Assembly: GCA_022113835.1 (NCBI GenBank)
Contig: JAILWY010000012.1
Location: 4,216,001-4,280,000, forward strand
Source of the DNA: Atopsyche davidsoni
Lineage: Eukaryota > Arthropoda > Insecta > Trichoptera > Hydrobiosidae
Direction: 5' to 3'
DNA length: 64,000 nt
Position numbers and translations under genes: made by a program. This document shows positions 11,836 through 25,011 of this stretch, piece after piece (within the stretch, counting starts at the first letter, position 1; every line of letters starts with the position of its first letter). Under the pieces are notes generated by a model, which was given only the letters and a program-made list of their open reading frames with translations, had not been told where the DNA came from and made no database searches.

Positions 11836-14800
11836 TATATCATAAATTTATACACACTTTCAGAAAAAATATCAATTGACTCGCGTTACATGAAAAAAAT
11901 GATATGTGAATCATTTACTTAGACATGCAAAATGCAATAAGCCTGTATCGATTTAAAACTTAAATAAAAAAAAAATAAAAAAACCATCTGTTAAGCGCCG
12001 CAAATTTTATTTGATCTATTAAAAATGTACATCAAACGCTTGAGGCGGGGTCAAAATTTTCCCGAAATCGTTAGTCGCTAAGAGGGCGGTTGCGGCGGCG
12101 CACGCGGGGAGGCTCCGGGGATGAGAGCCTGAAAGCGTAAGTGGCCAAACATATGAGAATAATAGCCAACGAACTTTGTCGCAAAAAGGGCCGGGGGAGC
12201 GTGACGGATGCGGGCCAAACGGCCGGCTCCTCAGAACAACGGGTCGGGGTCCGGGGCAATTGACAACTCGACTACACGGAGAAAGCCCCCGAGGAAAATC
12301 TCCAGAGAGATTAATTTTTCGCCGCAGCCCGCGTTTAATTTTACTTTGGGTTAATTGAGCCAAAAAATTGAGAGTGGATTGGTTTTCCGGTCGCCCGCGG
12401 CCCCCGTGTAACGGCCTAATGTCTCGGGAAGTTATTTTTTATCGGCTGTACCTGTTTTCACTTTTATCTCGGCTCTGAATCTTTTATTGCACGCCGAATG
12501 GTGAACTAACCCTGAAAACTGGGGTTCGCTTCATAAAAATATTAGCAAAGTTTGAAGATGTGCGCACTTAAGTGTGGGCGTAACATAATTATTTTTTTGA
12601 AGTTATTACCCCCCGCAATAAGCTATTCATTAGGGTGTCGTTTTTTTATGAATATCTTGAGTGCCATTCATCCCTTCGCGTAGCATTTGAGTTGTTTATC
12701 TAGCGCAGAACAAGACGTAAGCGCGTACTTTTATACATTGTTGCTCATAACGAAGGATATCTATTACTTTAAATCAAAATATATATACTTTTTATCTAAA
12801 ACAGGCGTTGAGATGATAAATAAAATGTAATTAAAATCTCAATCATAGTTAAAAAAATATTATTTGTATCTGTTCTCAAAAAATAACAATTATTGTGTGC
12901 TTAGACGCAAATATAATATATTTCCAGAGAAAAATATACAACACCTTAAGAAAAAAAAAACATTGTTAAGAAGTAAAATAAACCTATTAAAAATAGTTTA
13001 CTCATTTCATGAGGATTTTATATAATAAATATTAGATTTATTTCTGTGGAGAGAGGACAATAACAGACAAAATATATTTAAAGAAGATGAATATCAGTAT
13101 CGATCAATCTTCGGTTCGGGAAATCCTACCATCCGTTTTATTTTTTTTATAAGTGATATGGTGAAGTATGTGTATTTTACCGCCATGGTGCGAGCATCAA
13201 TGAAACACGAACTGCCTTAAAAACGAGTCCATTAGTCTTTAATGAATGCACGTTTGTTCATCTTGTAAAATGTATTGAATTTAATCAGTCTTAATCTGCC
13301 TAAGAAAATGATTATTTTATGCCGTCTTCTTGTTGCTATCGTGGTCGCTGAGTTAAAATAAATGAAAGCTTCTTTGGATATGTTCATTCTTGCTGATTTA
13401 TAACTCACTTTTTGTTTTTTTTTTGTATTCTTTGCTACTAAGCACCAACATACATATGCAATATTTACTTGTAAAATGTATAGCTTTTCGTGATGCGTTT
13501 TCCGGGGACATGTGCATTATTATCCGTCATTCTGCAGCAAGCGCCGTTACCTCGAAGCGAGCATGTTCTTTGTTCTAATCGGCATGTCTGCTTGCCTGAT
13601 ACACAGAACGCTAAGTTCTCTGTCCACCCTCTGTGCCCCGGGGGGTGTTACATGGGTGTCTCGCCGGGGGTGGGGAGGAAGGCTTGCACGGCGAAATTTC
13701 GTCAAACTTGCGCGGCTCATTTACAATTCATAGCCGCGCGCCCCTTGCAATGCGCCACCCAGTCCTGTAAATACGCTCCCCGATACATTTGCATGTCAAT
13801 GGTTGTATCTTGCACTCCCCGCCCGGACGGACTCTTGTGCATTCGGAGCTTCCTTGAGAACGGCAAGGACGCCAGCTATTGCGGCGACGAGTCTATTAAA
13901 ACAACCCCCGCTCGCCGGGACGCTCCTCCGCTAGTTTAAACGAGCACTTAGCTTTCAATGACAGTCTCACCACTAATTTAAGCCTGCGATGCCTATTTTG
14001 ATTATTCATTTATGTTGATCTACACCGGCTACGGATCTTATCATGCTTATATGCTAATGATCAGACGTTTACTTTGTGTTAATTTCTTCGAGTGGGTTAC
14101 TGGTTAGTGTTTATATTTTACCTTTGCCAATATTTGATATTCTACTTGAACTTATTTGAGAACTAATATTATTTGCACAGTAATTTATAATTACATCATT
14201 AGGAGCCTTATTTGTATAAAACGTAACACAGAGCATCTCACAAGAGAAAATTTTAATGCTATGAAGTAAATCTGGAAAATGGTAATATGTCACATGAATA
14301 TGATATAGTCATTGCCAAACGCAAATTATTTTTATTTATATCAAGATAGAATTTTGATCAAAATTAAAATTTATCAATAGCTCAGTTAAAAGGCCAATTG
14401 TCGAAGAGAACTTTAAAGACGCGTAGAAACTTTTTATTCTTAATGCAAGCACTTCATTTATTTGTTTTACATTATTTAATATTTTTACATGTATATATAT
14501 TAGATATATAACTATATTGAAGGTTTTAGATATATAACTTTGTTGTTCATCAAAATGATATTTGAGTAATAATTTCACACATAGTTTGCCTACATTTACA
14601 ATTCACTACTTAGGACTTAGGACATGATCAATGGCATTGTTTTCGCATATCACAATGATCAAAGTTTCACCTGAGCCCTTTGTGTAACAAGTATTACTAT
14701 CTTGCAGTACACCGGAGCGATAAGTGACATTCAATCATAGAGGACGCGTTGCCGATGGCACAACCAGTGTTCGTTTGATAAGGCCACTCTCCCAAATTAC

Positions 14801-17248
14801 ATCCATCTCAACGCATTGTCTCGGTGCCTGGTGTTTCTTCAAAACTGTTGCTTTATGAAACTCTGTGTTCCGTTCAACATCATACCTACGTTTTAAATTC
14901 GAGGGGGAATCTCGAGTTTTGTAAATACTTTTGAATAAATCTCATAAAAAGCCTTCGAAAGCTAAATTCTTTCAACGAGTTATTGCGATTTTATTACTCT
15001 GAATGCTCGCTTTATCTATTTGTATTATGCTTCTGTTTTTTTTTTACATTATTTTGGAGTTCCTAAACGAGCTTTTATATGATTCCAAGTTCATAAATAT
15101 AAACACCAACCCCAAAAATGTAGCACATTAAACTGGCTTACTTTCAGCTTATTTATTATCTGTTCTACGGTCTGTGTATTCTCGTTCAATCTTTATTGCA
15201 TTAGCAATAATTCATTCTCTTGACGTTGAGCTCTTATATCCTAAAATATATTAATATAAATATAACATAAAACTCAATTCACGATGTTATCAAATAAGCT
15301 TTGAAGATAAACATCTTCAGTGCTTTCGCGGAGAGTATTACGTATGAAGATGCAAAGTTGCTTAAAATAACGTCACTTGACTTTAAAAATTCTTATTTAA
15401 ATGAAGTCCGCCGTATTTCTGCCAACATCGCTTTCAATATCCCATGAGATTATTTTTAATTCATACTATACAGGGTCGGCCCGAGCACTGAGCTTTACCT
15501 CTTGATTACTTTACGAGAATAAAATGGATTTTGCAGGGATTTTCCTCTAATCTCCTCTTTATCCGCCGATTCAATTCTATTTTCCGTTGAAACCTATAAC
15601 TTTCTTTTTAACAAAAGTGCATCTGGACCAATTGAAAATACCAAATTAAACCCATTTTCATTATTTTCACAAAGAATACTTCGTCGATTTATAAAATGAT
15701 ATTTTCAAGTATCGCTGCAATGCTAGGATTTTACAAATTTTCGCTATTTTTCTTATTTTGTATTTTACCAACATTCAATTAGATGTTTAACGGTCTCAAA
15801 TAAATGCGTTTCGTTGAATTGGAAAATTAACGTTTGAAAAATTTAACCAGTGAAATCAATCCTTAAATATATCAGATAATACACGATAAATATTATATAA
15901 TATAATATTGATTTTAGACTCGATTTCGTTAAATATTCTCAATTTCTTTACTCTTGTTTCTCTTTATTTTTTTTGGTTTTTATTCAACAAATTGATTTAT
16001 TATAAATGCTTCGCGCCAATATTTTTTTATGAAATCATATCAATAATTTTGACGGGTTGTTATAAATCAAATTTATTTTTGCTTAAAAGTTTCGAATTCA
16101 GGCAATATTTTATACGTGTATCATTATTACAGCATTTAAAAATTCGTTTCCTAGTAACTTTTTATTGGATTTTTTTCAGATTTTTCAAATTTAAATATAT
16201 AATCTTAATACGAAATATTTTTTGTCTTTGATTGGTTTTATTTCAATTTGCTCACAAAGCAAAAAAAAATATATATGAGCATAGATTTTATGTCGCTGTT
16301 GGGGGTCCCGTGTTTATGAATGCGACGTGCAAAACAAACATATCTAAAAATGAAACCGTTAATTAGGCACATGACAGCATCCTATGATCCCTCTCGGTGG
16401 CCAGTGGGGGTGTTTACAGAGCTGTGAAGACACCTTTTCAAAATGACATCAAACAAGGTAGAGTGTGAACAGCGAGAGGCCACCCACCCCGAGGTACGAC
16501 GAGCTTATTAATCTTGTTGACGCACCGGATTTCTTGAAGGAGGACGTCTCCCGACTGCGACAATAGCTTCTTGTTAATAATTCAAAACATCAACACCGGC
16601 GATAAACACACGCAGGGTAATCCTCCCTGCGACCCCGCCAGCGGAGCCTCTTCTGAAGGGTACAATAACACAACAATGGACGAGCGGCGGGCGCTTTGAA
16701 AATTTATAAAATATGCCCCGCCTCCGAGTAACCGACCTATCTTTATAAATATCCCTGTCGATATGAATACAAAATTAATATGTATCGATAAATCCCCTTC
16801 ACTTTTTCAGTTTGTTGATTGCTCGCGGTGTGTGAGTATCGAAACTCTCGCCTCGAGTACTCGCACACAGTACTGTGGAATATTTCACGGGGAGGGCTTC
16901 GAATGGGCGGATCGTCGCGGTCTGTGTGCAGAACAACTGATCGATTTTGATATTTTAATTATCGCTCATGTCTTTGTTTAGGAGAGCTTGATCAAAACGT
17001 AAAATTATGGCTATGTCTACGCTCTGCGGCTGCGGATTTCTATTATATTAGTACATTTTCTGCGAATAATATCGCTTGGGACACAATCAATTTACGCTCT
17101 GCAATAATTTTAATCTCGCTGTTTGTGGTATCTCTGCCATCTGTGTGATTAACTATGCATCGAATTTGAAATATGATATTCGAGCTTTAATCAAACCGTT
17201 ATATTTATTAGTTACATCGTGTAATTACTGTTTAGTACTTTGGAAATT
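11836..17248. other. Intron, no gene; GC-rich islands at 12.04-12.42, 13.49-13.94 and 16.38-16.72 kb
   Basis: No gene can be supported. GC-rich islands at about 12040-12420, 13490-13940 and 16380-16720 carry open frames on both strands (up to 149 codons at 13490-13939), but none shows a domain or plausible composition. The 13.5-13.9 kb island contains ATTTGCAT at 13787-13794, the POU/octamer site. The remainder is AT-rich, including a 107-codon Phe/Leu-rich chance frame at 15908-16231. Confidence 0.5.
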
Positions 17249-17330
17249 CAATATTTTTGACAGACAGTACTTGGTGGAATTCAATTTAATATTTTAAATA
17301 ATAAGTAAAATACTTGAGTGATTTTTCTAC
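17249..17330 (+). repeat. R1 repeat, uninterrupted copy (Helitron empty site)
   Basis: Contains AATATTTTTGACAGACAGTA, CTTGGTGGAATTCAATTTAA, then TATTTTAAATAATAAGTAAA and ATACTTGAGTGATTTTTC. It aligns across both flanks of the Helitron at 3450-4103 with no extra bases. It shows the pre-insertion state and the A/T target. Confidence 0.87.
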
Positions 17331-17569
17331 ATAATGACTTGTACTTATGTTAAGTATGTACTTTCTGAACACTTGTTATTTTGATTTAACTAGTTTGTAT
17401 GATTTAAAAGTACTTACATTTTTTCAAACTCAGCGTATACATAAAAAACAGTAAATACATATAATTTCCATAATACTATAGTAGCACATAATTAATACAT
17501 TTTTATTCTCTATAATAGGCTAAATAAAATATTTATTATTTAAAAAATAGTTTATTTTAAAAATAGCTG

Positions 17570-17851
17570 TATTATTGGATTTATGTGAAGATCGTCACAG
17601 TAAGTGCGATTTTTCCTATACAGGTTTTAATTTTATGATTGATTGATAAAGTTCATTTTTTAAAAATGATTAATAGTATTTAATCGGCATAATAAGCACG
17701 TTGTTTCACACATAGGATATGATTGTTAAAAATTCTCGCTAAGTACAAGTGGCTCGTTAGCATAATTGGTTAGAATGCACCAGAATCCCGCACAAGTCAC
17801 GATGATGTTTTTCTGAGAGTTTCTTAAGGCAGTTGCTTCTAGCCTTTTAAT
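17570..17851 (+). mobile_element. tRNA-like foldback element, damaged copy
   Basis: It begins with ATTATTGGATTTATGTGAAG, then GATCGTCACAGTAAGTGCGA and CCTATACAGG, matching the left arm and loop of the hairpin element at 42.65 kb; the right hairpin arm is missing. It resumes with CATAATAAGCACGTTGTTTC and ATAGGATATGATTGTTAAAA, then a tRNA-like head, GTGGCTCGTTAGCATAATTG. The anticodon arm is deleted, joining the D-arm to GAATCCCGCACAAGTCAC. The 3' tail (GATGATGTTTTTCTGAGAGT) is also shared. Order and content match the copy at 42651-43092, so the parts travel together. Confidence 0.75.
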
Positions 17852-17883
17852 TGCCTCTGGTGTCCAACCGGACACCAGAGGCA
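17852..17883. repeat. Perfect 14-bp hairpin
   Basis: TGCCTCTGGTGTCC, loop AACC, then GGACACCAGAGGCA. The stem is perfect and GC-rich in AT-rich surroundings. It lies directly after the tRNA-like element at 17570-17851. No run of T follows, so a terminator is not indicated. Confidence 0.85.
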
Positions 17884-20800
17884 GTCCATTACCTGGCGAA
17901 ATCGTGTCATTCAATTAATTTAATTGTCACTTTATTTTTCTATGTCAAAAGTTGATTTGTTTACAGAGTATTGAAAAAACTATAAATTATATTTACCAAT
18001 TTTTTATTATTTAATTTACGTCCATTTTTAGGGTAAAATAAAATCTTGAAGATGTTGAAAAATTGGATAAAATGACGACTTTTGAAAACCAAAGTTTGTT
18101 AGAGATTTTTTTTTTTTTTTTTAAATTTATATTTAATCTTTCAATTCCAATTGAAAAAATGACTTTTAAATGTTTAGAATTCTTAGAAAATGTACCGGAC
18201 GAATCTCCAAATTCCTACACTTCAATCGGAAAAACACATATTTATTATATTAATAGTAAATTTATAAGAAATAAAAATATATTGTGTTCGGAAGAAGGGG
18301 TGTATCAAACTTTTTGCATTGAAATATTTTTGATTGGTGCAGTCGATTTTTCGCAAAACGGACTAGAAAATGATCAAAAAAACTCGATTATGGGACCTAG
18401 ACCCTTAAACAATCAATCATAAAAATAGCTTTAATTTTTTAGATGTACGGTTATATGGGATACGTTCATTTATCACCTCGCTTATAATAGACGACGAAAC
18501 ATTCACTAATTACCGTGTAAGCCCCGTTTATTTCGCGCGACGTTACGAAACAATTGAAAGTACACTCCACGGAGCATTTTGACATATCAATCATTAGGGC
18601 GCGATGCCACAATAAATCTGCGTACGAACCCTTCCACCCTCCGCCCTCCGCCCTCCACCCTCCACCCTCCACCCCTGGGCCGGAAGGGGTGGCGCCTGCG
18701 CGGGGGTGGCCCATGTGGCCGTCACTTCTCCGCCGGCGGCGCCCTCGCCCGCGCGCCTCTCCGGCACAGGTCCTCCCCGATCCCCGCAAGTGTCCACCCT
18801 CGGACGACGATTCCAGACTGTGCAGTGCCAAGTGAACACGCGTGAATCTACACTGAATGCTTTATTTCAGTGAGTGAGTGAATTTTTATAGTTCTGTGCT
18901 GTAGTTCAAGCCGTGCTGACAGGCATTGCGTTTATTGAAATGATCGACTGTGATGTTCGCTCAGTCTCTGGGCATAGACCGCTGTGGTGATGGTCGACCC
19001 GCTTAAAATCTTTTGGGTTTTAACCAATAGTACTTATTTAGGTGAGCATCCTTTTATATATTATTTAAAGTAAGGTACTTTCAAATGACAAGTACAAGAT
19101 GCAATACATCATGAACAAGAAGCGGAGTGTGCATGTTTTGAAAAGTTGAAATTAATCTAGTGTAAACGTGCATACATTACTCGCAGAGAAATTACTTTTC
19201 TCAGGTACTGAGCTGAGTTACAAAGCGAGATTAAAGGTAGCATACCTCTAACCGTTGAAAAAATGAATAAGTTTTCAGAATTTTGCTGAGGTGAAAATAA
19301 AAAGTAAAAATATTCAAATTTTTAGTAAATCTATTATAACGTCTTTTATATATTAAAAATAATTCAATTCAAATAGAGATTATACCTTAGTGTCAACTTT
19401 TTTATAATAATATCAACTATCAAGCGTCCTTCAAACAATCAGTTTTAAATTTAAATTATTTAAAGTCAAAGATATGCGGTATTTATTATGGCAAAAGCAA
19501 TATTTTATTTATTATGATGTACGAGGAAAATTGTCATAATTCGTATCAAATCTAAATACAACATAAGACATTTTGCAGATTGCATTTTATATTAATTCTT
19601 ATAAATATTCAGTTCAAATTAACCGGCGGTTATTTTTGATGTGTGAATTATAAGCAACCAAAGGTTTTATCAACAGAATTAAAAACTTTTTGCTAAGCAT
19701 TGCAAAAATTTATTATTTTTTTTAAATAATTCTTTTGTTATTATCAAACGTTACTTATACTAACAACATAATAAGACAGTATCATATATAAGACAGTATC
19801 CTATAAAGTGAACCGTAAAATAAATTTTATAAAGATCTTTTTACGTAGCGGCAAATTGTTCTCATAAATGTCTAAATGAAAAATATGTCTTATTTACCCA
19901 ATTTTTTTTTCATATAAGTTGCAGCTTTTCATTAATTCAGGGAAGATTTTTTAAAATCATTATTTAAATAATTCAAAGTAAATTAATTAATTTATTCACA
20001 AAGAATAGAACCGAGTATTTTTGTTGAGTTCTTGAGTGAACTTTTTTTGTGCCAACAGCGACATCCGCATGAACTTTTCGTGCATTCAAAAATTTTTCAG
20101 GCGGAAAAGAAGCTTTTCTCAAAACGAAACTGTCATAAAGAATTATTTCACATACAGGAACTAAGTACAGTAATTTTAGGTCAAAGAATTCAGTCAGTTT
20201 TCCATTTGAAAAAACACTCTTAAAATATTTTATAGTATTTTTTATTGTTCCAAATATTATTTATGATCTATTTTTAATTCCAATCACATAATCAGTACTG
20301 GTTATATTAACAAAATGTTTTATTAAAATCCTCTGTGCATTTTCATTACTTGTATGGATAAGCTGTCTTATCTGGGCGCAATTCGCTGTTCGATTTAATT
20401 CTTAATTAGATATTAGGGAACAGATTAGATTTGTGAAATGTATAATTTGATTATATTTATATTTTTAAATACCCAAATAATGTAGTATGGTGTAGTTGCA
20501 TTAATTGAATTCTATTAATGCGTCATTTTCAGGGTATTTTTAATACTGCGTCATTAACTTTATAATTCCAAAAAATCACCGCAAAGTAATATGATATTGC
20601 ATAACCTTTGACCCTTATTGATTATATTATGAATCGGCCATCTCGTTTGATTTTAATATCTTTGGATATGAAATCGTATTTCTGAAATAAATAATGCTAA
20701 TTAGTTCCTTTTTTCATTGAAAGTTATATTTCTTTATCAAATAATTTGATTTCACCCTCAAATATTTTTTTACTCAAAACATATTTGTTTATTTACGCTA

Positions 20801-21848
20801 GTTTATTATTTCTAATCGTATAAGTTGTTTTACAGATAGAATTGTTTGTGCTACGTAATGTCTTTTTGTACATTGAAAATATAATATATTGTAAGCCCAC
20901 AATAGCATTACCGAATATTTTTGGCAAGCGACTCTATTTCAGGCTGCGAGTATAATTGCTCCAAACTTCTCTAGTAATGGGCCCTGCACTTTGATTCACA
21001 AAGGCTTTCATTGATGTGCTTTTCAACAAATGTGCCGACCACACATTCATTAAAACCTTTAAAGTACGCTCAAAAACCTTGACATATCATATTTATCAAA
21101 AAATAATTATTCGTAATGTTTACTTAATTTATCAGTGTATTCATTTTATAAACGTTATTTCAATCGTTGCAAAATAGATTTTTATTTATCGGATCAAGTA
21201 TTGTACTGTTATGTTAAGTTTGTAGTTACATTATAAGTTTATATGTATTTTTTTTATAAAACGGTTAATTTGTAATTTGAAACGATATATAATATACCGG
21301 ATCCATGCATTACAAGTATTTTTAATTATCTTGGTATTAAAGTATACCCCTAGCCTTAGTTTCAGGTTTAAAATGAGCAAAAACGCGTTCTCGTAAATTC
21401 CAAATTGAAACCTGTAAAAGTCTTTTATAAATGTTACTACGCCGCCAGGAATTACTTTAACCACGGAAAATTGTTCGCGGTAATGGATTTTTCTCAAGCT
21501 AACAGGCTGTACATTCTCAAGTGCCTCTCTGCCATCGAAATTCCAGCCGGTGATCCAGTTTCCAGTGCACATGCCCGGCGGCGCCGCAGCACGTGATTTA
21601 ATTTCCTCACACGGTGACGAGGTCAGGTGTCGCCCGGCTCGACCCTCCCGCCGCACAGTGGGCCGCCGCCTCATCTGGAAGGACATAATTCAATTTTAAA
21701 AGCTTGTTTCTTATAGATGGTACTAAAAAAAACACAAAAATATGTATTATTAAAAATAACTATTCAACTTTTAAATTTTCGAAAAAACATTAAAAAAATT
21801 GTTTTAGATATTTATTTACAAAAGTAAATTTTATCTTCTTCTCCAAAT
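17884..21848. other. Intron, no gene; GC-rich islands at 18.48-18.84 and 21.54-21.68 kb
   Basis: AT-rich sequence with a 17-T run at 18106-18122. The island at about 18480-18840 includes a pyrimidine-rich tandem run and has overlapping open frames on both strands, none convincing. A smaller GC-rich patch lies at 21540-21680. No coding region or RNA gene is supported. Confidence 0.5.
18634..18675. repeat. CCCTCCR heptamer tandem repeat
   Basis: About six units of CCCTCCG or CCCTCCA run in register, followed by a GC-rich stretch. The purine-rich complement could form triplex or G-rich structures. Confidence 0.85.
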
Positions 21849-22535
21849 GCCTCTCCTCATGGGCGGTTAGCGACCATTTCACTGAGCATATACTTTGAGC
21901 CAGTGTACATGATTTTCTAATGAAAAATAGTGTAGTGGGTCCCCGGGTACTTCTTCACTGCATTCTGCGTATTGCTACTGCCCAATAGCATTATTATATA
22001 ATCCTTTCCTCACAAAGTTCTGGCGTTTAAATCTGAGACTCCTTCTGCAGCAAGCTACAGATATTTATTACCGATCCTTTACACACGCTCATGGTACAGA
22101 ATGGCAGCTATGCACAAGCAACAGAATGGGGAAAGCGGGAGGATTTTTACTAAGATACATAAATATTTCAAAACACTAAATTACTCTATTCATTTATGCA
22201 ATGTAAAAGCAAATAATATATTTGTATCAAATGTGTATAAATTTGATACATTTAAAATTACGCACGTTTATATTAAACATTACGTATCTCGTATTCGTTT
22301 AAATTATTTGTGTTAAATATTGAATAAAATAAAATATGTTGCGAAATATTATATTAAAAATAATCTTTGCATACTCGTACATCAAGTATGCTGAAAAGAT
22401 TGTCATGGTTTTTTTTATAAAAAATATTCCATGTCGCTATTAAATAATACTGAGATATCTCGTGTTATTTTTTTAACAAAGGTTAGTTTTTTTAGTATCA
22501 AAATAATGTTTAATACTTATGACCAGCCAGAGTTG
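21849..22535 (+). repeat. R2 dispersed repeat, copy A
   Basis: Marked by CATTTCACTGAGCATATACT, TTCTGCAGCAAGCTACAGAT, GGTACAGAATGGCAGCTATG and a 3' part, TCAAGTATGCTGAAAAGATT then CAGAGTTGTGAAATG. It aligns with copy B at 24103-24840 over nearly all of its length, with many small indels. No intact reading frame is seen. The family is unidentified. Confidence 0.85.
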
Positions 22536-24102
22536 TGAAATGACCCTGTGTGCGGCCGCAGAGGCGAGGAGCCCCACAGAGCATAAAAATACAACTCTCA
22601 CAGCCAATTGTTTACCACTCGCCCCGCCAGATAAACGACCTGGCGAAATAATATCTCGCTTGACTTCTGCGGAGGTTAAGGCCCAGACGACAGATATTTT
22701 ATTTGTAGCGCTTATCCCCCGGGACGCCAGATAGTTCACAAAAGGGTTCTGTCTCCTTTTAAAATATGCCTGCAATAAAGTGAACCCAAATGTGTCATTT
22801 GCGCATTGATATGTGTACCCACCCACCTGAACTATGAAAGGAAACCCTTTCTTAATATGCCACTTGGCAAAGTACTCTGCATGCGAAGATCATGGGGTCT
22901 TCAGGAGCTACCGGGTGATATGGAAGGTACTTTTTTCTTCCAGTCTGCTAGGTATTGTTTACTTCTCTTCAATCGATCTGGTGAGTGAGAACTTTTTATT
23001 AGCTCTCAAATAATATATCGGCGGTTAGTAAAAATATTTATGCATTGAACTTTTCAATACTTGATTTTTTTTAGAACATGGGGCAAAAAATTTAAAAAGA
23101 TATTTATTGTTTAGCGGTTATTGTCAATAACTACCTTAAAAAAATTATTTTTATTTGCTGGAAATATTATATAAAAATCATTAAATTACTTCAAAATCAT
23201 GCATTAAAAACACAATACTTACAGAAAATGAACGATAGGTAATCTTAAATACAATCATGAGTTTTAAAAACGCAGAAATTATAAAAACCCTTTTGTGTGT
23301 TTCAATTTGTGAATAACGTTTATTTTAATTTCATATACGTTCTAAACTTCCAAGTTTTTGCAGTTTTTTTAAAATAATAACCTTTAAAAACTTTAAATAC
23401 CTATACAACATTTATCAAGCTTTCACGTATGACTTAGAAGTTGCATAAAGCAGTAGTTTGTTTATTTTCTATTTGTAACATAATAGCAGATAACTAACCA
23501 GCGCAGAATAGCTCATTATATAACTCATGTGACATAGTTGGCAGCTTGTGTACTATTGTTTTTGTTGATGAGCTCTTCATAAACTGATAGTTGTGTGTTA
23601 TATAGCATGCAAATTTGAAATGTGTCCTCACATCTCAAGCAGTATTTCACATAACTCAACTAACTTTATATATTTAAGAATAAAGGTTAATATTTGACTT
23701 CTTGGCGACACACTCATAAAATAATTTGAGTAAGACTGATTTTTTTTTCTTGAAGCTTAAAATAAAACGTATTTATATTTTCCGCTTTTGCTCATTACCA
23801 TGTGTGTACCTTAAAGTCGTAATTTATAACCCCGCTTTGAAACCCAAAGTTTTGCGTCTGTAGATCAGGATAGTAAATCACAATAGAAGTTCTATCGCAA
23901 AGATATTGTTTGTCGTGCTGAAGCAAACTATCCGAAATGCACACCAGTTTTGAACAGAACTTTCTACGAAACCAGTGAACCACTATACTTGGAGTGAACT
24001 AACACCACACCATTTTTAACGATAGTGAAAATAGTATATAGAAGTTGCTTTTTATTAATTTCGGTATTTTTCTTATTGATTGTTTATTGCATTTCTTCAT
24101 CA
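22536..24102. other. Intron between R2 copies; GC-rich island 22.54-22.74 kb
   Basis: A GC-rich patch at about 22540-22740 is followed by AT-rich sequence. No gene or repeat was recognised in 22750-24100. Confidence 0.45.
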
Positions 24103-24840
24103 AGTGCCTATTATCATGGGAGGTTGACGAGCATTTCACTGAGCATATACTCATGCTGAGTCAGTGTTAATGGTATTCTAAGAAGAAAATAGCGTAGTAG
24201 GTCCCTGGTTCTTTCTACACCGCAGTTTTATATTAGAACGAAAAGTCTTCATATTGATGCTGCCTAATGACATTATTATATAATCGTTTCCTTACAAAGC
24301 TCTGGCGTTTAGATCTGATATTCCTTCTGCAGCAAGCTACAGATCTCTCCGCAGTCATTTCAAATCCACTACTCAGTTACCGATCCTTTACACGCGCCCA
24401 GGGTACAGAATGGCAGCCATGCACTAGCAACAAAATGGGGAGAGCGGAGAGGGTACACTAAGATATATAAATATTTCAAAACACAAATTTACTCTTTTCA
24501 TTTATATAATGTAAAAGCGAAAATATATTTGTATCAAATGGGTATAAATTTTATACATTTAAAATTAGGCACGTTTATATTTAACCTTACGCATCTCGTA
24601 TTCGTTTTAATTATTTGTATTAAATATTGAATTAAATAAAATATGTTGTGAAATATTATATAAAAAAAATCTTCGCATACTAGTACATCAAGTATGCTGA
24701 AAGGATTGTCATGGTTTTTTTTTTATCCTAAAAAAAATATTCCATGTCGCTATTAAATAATACTGAAATATCTCATGTTATTTTTTAATAAGTTTTTTTT
24801 TAATAAAATTTTAATACTTATGACCACCCAGAGTTGTGAA
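24103..24840 (+). repeat. R2 dispersed repeat, copy B
   Basis: Same order of blocks as copy A: CATTTCACTGAGCATATACT, TTCTGCAGCAAGCTACAGAT, GGTACAGAATGGCAGCCATG, TCAAGTATGCTGAAAGGATT and CAGAGTTGTGAAATG. It holds a segment in the middle (about 24348-24385) that copy A lacks. Confidence 0.85.
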
Positions 24841-24847
24841 ATGTGAG

Positions 24848-25011
24848 TATTATATAAAAAAAATCTTCGCATACATCAAATATGCAGAAAGGATTCCATG
24901 CCGCTATTAAATGATTCCGATATAACTTATGTTATGTTTTTACAAGGATTAGTTATTTTTTAATGTGATATGTTAAAATAATTTTCAATACTTATGATCA
25001 CCCAGAGTTGT
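24848..25011 (+). repeat. R2 partial copy C (3' part only)
   Basis: Begins TATTATATAAAAAAAATCTT and runs through ATACATCAAATATGCAGAAA to CTTATGATCACCCAGAGTTG. It duplicates the last part of copy B in direct orientation and abuts it, suggesting a local tandem duplication. Confidence 0.8.

Noticed and set aside
13490..13939. 149-codon open frame, the longest at its GC-rich island
   Set aside because: Overlapping open frames exist in other phases, composition is Cys/Arg/Pro-rich as expected of random GC-rich DNA, and no domain or splice context is seen.
15908..16231. 107-codon Phe/Ile/Leu-rich frame that looks like a membrane protein
   Set aside because: The composition is simply that of T-rich DNA; no start context, domain or splice sites.
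18063..18422. 119-codon frame in AT-rich sequence
   Set aside because: Starts with a long poly-T coded Phe run and shows no recognisable domain; likely chance, though not fully excluded.
18466..18845. Several 80-120-codon frames on both strands
   Set aside because: They are produced by the CCCTCCR repeat and GC-rich sequence; simultaneous openness on both strands argues against coding.
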